9,014 nt of DNA, from contig CALXTG010000143.1 in assembly GCA_944391355.1 (NCBI GenBank), forward strand, positions 1-9,014, read 5' to 3'. Positions 6,208 to 9,014 of the stretch are shown one piece after another. Within the stretch, counting starts at the first letter, position 1, and each line of letters begins with the position of its first letter. A program made the translations under genes and the position numbers. The DNA is from an uncultured Alphaproteobacteria bacterium (GTDB lineage Bacteria; Pseudomonadota; Alphaproteobacteria; RF32; CAG-239). The notes beneath the pieces are model-generated. The model was not told the origin of the DNA and searched no databases. It worked only from the letters and a program-made list of their open reading frames with translations.

Positions 6208-6897
6208 CTAAACCCGTTTAGAATCAAGATATTTTTTCCATAAATCAGGACGTCGGCATTTTGTTATTATTTCAGACTGTTCCCGGCGCCATTTGGCAAT
6301 GTTATGATGATGCCCGCTCATCAAAACCTCCGGAACCGCCTGACCTTCCCAAACCTGAGGCTTGGTATATTGCGGATGCTCCAAAAGACCGTTTTCAAAA
6401 CTTTCTTCCTGCGTTGATTCGCTGTTGCCCAGAACTCCGGGAATGAGGCGAACCACCGCATCGAGCATAATTTGCGCCGCCTGTTCTCCGCCGGTTAATA
6501 TATAATCCCCGATGCTGATATCTTCGGCATGCCAGCTGTCGAGAACCCGCTGGTCAATTCCTTCAAAACGGCTGCAGATTACGGTCAAATCATCTTCCTG
6601 AGACAATTCCCTGACCAGCTGCTGAGTTAAAGGAACGCCGCGCGGCGACATATTTATTAAGCGTCCGCCCCGGTAATGCGCTTTTAAGGCATTAGCCAAA
6701 ACATCGGGCCGCATAACCATTCCGGCTCCGCCCCCGGTCGGCGTATCGTCTACCGACCCATGCTTATCAAAAGCATAGTCGCGGATATCTACGGCTTCCA
6801 GCGACCATAATCCGTCCGATAAGGCGCGCCCGGTTAAAGAATATCCCAAAAATCCCGGAAACATATCGGGAAAAATGGTAAAAACCTTAACCTTCAT
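6208..6897 (-). CDS. trmD: tRNA (guanine-37-N1)-methyltransferase
   Basis: Transfers methyl from S-adenosylmethionine to N1 of G37 in tRNAs with G at 36, which prevents +1 frameshifting. The 229-residue product is near the usual length and shows the SPOUT trefoil-knot motifs in order: TPTGGGAGMVM (about 52-62), NMSPRGVPLTQ (82-92), CSRFEGIDQR (108-117, usually CGRYEG), SIGDYILTGGE (128-138) and RLIPGVLG. The active-site loop reads EESFENGLLEHPQYTKP; the position of the E. coli general base Asp169 (in DSF) is Glu165 here. The C-terminal domain has SGHHHNIAKWRREQ, as expected. The ATG at 6897 is chosen because MKVKVFTIFP is the standard beginning and GAGG lies 6 nt upstream; a second ATG at 6909 would add four residues. 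The start overlaps the rimM end by 11 nt, which suggests translational coupling. Confidence 0.97.
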   Translation of the reverse strand: MKVKVFTIFPDMFPGFLGYSLTGRALSDGLWSLEAVDIRDYAFDKHGSVDDTPTGGGAGMVMRPDVLANALKAHYRGGRLINMSPRGVPLTQQLVRELSQEDDLTVICSRFEGIDQRVLDSWHAEDISIGDYILTGGEQAAQIMLDAVVRLIPGVLGNSESTQEESFENGLLEHPQYTKPQVWEGQAVPEVLMSGHHHNIAKWRREQSEIITKCRRPDLWKKYLDSKRV

Positions 6898-7429
6898 TCT
6901 CGGCCTCATCTTCTGGGGCGAATTTTAAGAAAACAGATTCGACAATAATAAAACCCTCTTCCAAATTAACTTCGGGAACATAAGCCTTGGTGAAAGGAAT
7001 CATTTCCAGACGGCCGGTTGATTTCAGCCTGATTTCCAGCAGTTCTCCGGCGCCGAAATTATAAATACCGGCGACCTCGGCAACTGATGAACCGTCAGTC
7101 AATTTTACATCCAGCCCGATTAAATCGGCCTGATAAAATTCATCTTCGCTCTCAAGCTCCGGCAATACATCGCGGTCAACATAAAGTTCGGTTCCGATAA
7201 GCGCTTCAGCCTGATTACGGTCATCTGTTCCTTTAACTTTGACCCTTAATAATTCTTTGGAATGCCCGGTAACTTTGACGGTAAATTTCCGAGAGCCGGA
7301 CTTGTCTTCCAGAGGTCCGTAGCTGTCAATATCTTCGGCATATTCGGTAAAGCTTTTGACTTTAACTTCGCCTTTGATGCCGTGAACACCGACTATTACG
7401 CCTAAACAAACTCTCTTTTCTTTATCCAT
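6887..7429 (-). CDS. rimM: 16S rRNA maturation factor RimM
   Basis: Assists late assembly of the 30S head, where it works with S19 and affects 16S processing. The 180-residue protein has the N-terminal beta-barrel beginning CLGVIVGVHGIKGEVKVKSFT (seen as LGVIVGVHGIKGEVKVKS, about 8-26), the LLRVKVKGTDDRNQAEAL segment (60-77), and the PRC-barrel domain with EFYQADLIGLDVKL (96-109), GAGELLEI and IPFTKAYVPEVNLEEG (144-159). Length and motifs are normal. It is preceded by a 59-nt gap after rpsP without a hairpin and overlaps trmD by 11 nt. Confidence 0.96.
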   Translation of the reverse strand: MDKEKRVCLGVIVGVHGIKGEVKVKSFTEYAEDIDSYGPLEDKSGSRKFTVKVTGHSKELLRVKVKGTDDRNQAEALIGTELYVDRDVLPELESEDEFYQADLIGLDVKLTDGSSVAEVAGIYNFGAGELLEIRLKSTGRLEMIPFTKAYVPEVNLEEGFIIVESVFLKFAPEDEAENEG

Positions 7430-7488
7430 CGGTTACTCTTTCGGGTTAGCACAAAAATAACAAAATATTCCTAAGACCTGGCCCGGAA

Positions 7489-7890
7489 TTATTCGGCAGA
7501 AGCTTCCTCGGCGGGAGTTTCAGCAGGAGCAGCGGCAGCTTCGGCAGCAGCAGCGGCTTTAGCAGCCTTTTCATTAGCTCTTTCAACAGCTTTGGCTTTG
7601 GGAGCAGATTTTTTGGGCTGTTCGTTAATTTTCGGCGCAGCGCACAAACCGAGCTGAGAAAGCATTTTCTGCATTCTTTCGGTCGGCTGGGCACCGTTGG
7701 ACAACCAATATTTTACTCTTTCTTCATTTACCAGAAAACGATCGGCATGATCTTTGGGCAACATCGGATTATAAGTACCGAGTTTTTCCAAAAATTTACC
7801 GTCGCGGGGAGATCTCTGATCTGCAGCTACAACACGGTAAAACGGACGTTTTTTCGAACCACCGCGAGATAGTCTGATACGTACTGCCAT
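7489..7890 (-). CDS. rpsP: 30S ribosomal protein S16 with Ala-rich C-terminal tail
   Basis: Assembly-critical protein of the 30S body. The first ~85 residues are a normal S16 domain: MAVRIRLSRGGSKKRPFYR, VVAADQRSPRDGKFLEKLG, TYNPMLP and VKYWLSNGAQPTERM. The 133-residue length exceeds the minimal form (about 82 in E. coli) by a low-complexity Lys/Ala/Glu/Pro tail (about 94-133), a type of extension often seen in alphaproteobacteria. The ATG is preceded by GAAGGAAGGA with an A-rich spacer. It lies 54 nt after ffh. Confidence 0.97.
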   Translation of the reverse strand: MAVRIRLSRGGSKKRPFYRVVAADQRSPRDGKFLEKLGTYNPMLPKDHADRFLVNEERVKYWLSNGAQPTERMQKMLSQLGLCAAPKINEQPKKSAPKAKAVERANEKAAKAAAAAEAAAAPAETPAEEASAE

Positions 7891-7944
7891 TTTTTTATCC
7901 TTCCTTCAATAAGTTAGATTAACATTAAAACTTCCGCCTTATGG

Positions 7945-9014
7945 CTAAAACGGAAATTTATTACCCATTCCGCCGAGCAGATTATTCATCCCGCCCTGCG
8001 GACTTTTTTGCATAAACCGGGAAGCCAGAGCGCCCATACCGCCCATCTTTCCCATTCTCTTCATCATCGTTGACATCTGCTCATAAGATTTAAGCAGCTT
8101 GTTAACTTCGTGAACTTCGACACCCGACCCCGCCGCAATGCGTTTTTTGCGCGAGGCCTTGATGATATCGGGATTTCTTCTTTCGGCTTTGGTCATCGAA
8201 AGAATAATCGCCTCTTGTTTTTTAACCAGACTGTCGCCGCCGGCCTGTTCAATCTGGTCTTTAAATTTGGAAAGCCCCGGCATCATACCGAGAAGGCTGC
8301 CCAGACTGCCGAGCTTTTGCATCTGCCGCAGCTGGGAAAGCATATCTTCCAAATCAAATTTGCCTTTCATCATCTTCCGAGCCATTTTTTCGGCTTCCTG
8401 ATGATCAACATTTTCAATGGCCTTTTCAACCAATGAAACAACATCCCCCTGCCCTAAAATCCGTCCGGCGAGACGGTCAGGGTGAAACTCTTCAAATTCG
8501 TCAAGCTTTTCACCGGTTCCGAGAAACTTAATCGGAACACCGGCTACCATCTTCATTGATAAAGCGGCGCCGGCGCGGGACGAACCGTCGATACGGGTCA
8601 GAATAATTCCGGTAACGCCGACTTTTTCGTTAAACTCTTTGGCTACCGTACAGGCATCCTGACCGATCATGGCATCGGCAAGCAGCAAGGTTTCGACCGG
8701 ATTGGCAATCTTTTTGACTTCGACCACTTCATTCATCAGGGCTTCGTCAATATGCAGACGGCCGGCAGAGTCGAGAATAACGGCATCAAAACCGCCTTTA
8801 CGAGCTGTATCCAAGGCACGGCGGGTCGTTGCGGCCGGAAGTTCGCCTTTAATTACCGGCAAAGAAGCGACCTCTATCCGGGCGGCCAGCTGCGCCAATT
8901 GTTCCTGAGCGGCGGGACGATAGATATCCAGAGAAACCAATAATACTTTTTTCTTGTGTTTTTCTTTAAGAAGCTTGGCGATTTTGGCAGAAGTCGTGGT
9001 TTTACCAGACCCCT
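7945..9014 (-). CDS. ffh: Signal recognition particle GTPase Ffh (5' truncated by window edge)
   Basis: Binds signal sequences of nascent membrane proteins and 4.5S RNA, and docks with FtsY to deliver ribosomes to the membrane. The visible 355 codons begin inside the P-loop (GSGKTTTSAKIAK), so the N domain and the start of the G domain are outside. Further G motifs are DIYRPAAQEQL, VILDSAGRLHID (usually DTAGR), LTRIDGSSRAGAALS (usually DGDxRGGAALS) and FLGTGEKLDEFEEF. The Met-rich M domain follows, with SRKKRIAAGSG as the 4.5S RNA-binding motif, LLGMMPG, MKRMGKMGGMG and a C-terminus GGMGNKFPF. The frame remains open to position 9014; the TTG at 8940 is an internal Leu codon. It is the first visible gene of the operon. 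Confidence 0.97.
   Translation of the reverse strand, partial: GSGKTTTSAKIAKLLKEKHKKKVLLVSLDIYRPAAQEQLAQLAARIEVASLPVIKGELPAATTRRALDTARKGGFDAVILDSAGRLHIDEALMNEVVEVKKIANPVETLLLADAMIGQDACTVAKEFNEKVGVTGIILTRIDGSSRAGAALSMKMVAGVPIKFLGTGEKLDEFEEFHPDRLAGRILGQGDVVSLVEKAIENVDHQEAEKMARKMMKGKFDLEDMLSQLRQMQKLGSLGSLLGMMPGLSKFKDQIEQAGGDSLVKKQEAIILSMTKAERRNPDIIKASRKKRIAAGSGVEVHEVNKLLKSYEQMSTMMKRMGKMGGMGALASRFMQKSPQGGMNNLLGGMGNKFPF

Noticed and set aside
7446..7694. 82-codon minus-strand open frame in another frame of rpsP
   Set aside because: A shifted frame of the Ala/Lys-rich S16 tail, with repetitive Leu/Pro/Lys composition.
7932..7955. Terminator between ffh and rpsP
   Set aside because: TTCCG/CGGAA gives only a 5-bp stem with a long loop and a short TTTT after it, too weak to call; the genes are expected to be co-transcribed.

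Overview
The window looks like a chromosomal segment of an alphaproteobacterium with moderate to low GC content, plausibly one of the uncultured host-associated lineages. The evidence is the minus-strand order ffh - rpsP - rimM - trmD - rplS, alphaproteobacterial-looking Ffh and S16 proteins, a DNA-encoded CCA on the tRNA, and A/T-rich intergenic DNA. The lineage is an inference from gene order and protein style, not from a search.

Layout. Positions 1-613 (+) hold the C-terminal part of a family 2 glycosyltransferase whose start lies outside the window. Positions 614-1019 carry no credible gene. They hold two tandem structured units built around the 3' end of the neighbouring tRNA-Thr(CGU) gene (1020-1095, minus): an 85-bp direct repeat with one mismatch at 203-bp spacing, each copy with a perfect 19-bp-stem palindrome, plus a third 12-nt tRNA-tail remnant and several smaller hairpins. 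Everything from the tRNA to the right edge is on the minus strand. In transcription order from the right edge it reads: ffh (5' truncated), rpsP, rimM, trmD, rplS, an intrinsic terminator, an unrecognised protein with nine 15-residue repeats, an aspartate-semialdehyde-dehydrogenase-fold protein, an MscS-family channel, and the tRNA.

How the genes work together. The ffh-to-rplS block is a translation and secretion operon: signal recognition particle GTPase, small-subunit protein S16, the 16S maturation factor RimM, the tRNA m1G37 methyltransferase TrmD and large-subunit protein L19. Genes are tightly packed, with an 11-nt rimM/trmD overlap and a strong terminator after rplS. The dehydrogenase-like gene and mscS are 22 nt apart and probably co-transcribed.

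Most worth a second look: (i) the tRNA-Thr-tail repeat array at 643-1040, which resembles a tandem or attachment-site-type duplication with variable cores and no integrase in view; (ii) the dehydrogenase-like protein, which has lost the catalytic Cys, the catalytic His, both substrate Arg positions and the middle Gly of the nucleotide-binding loop, and resembles the non-catalytic Usg family; (iii) the gap-free 15-residue repeat protein lying directly behind the rplS terminator.
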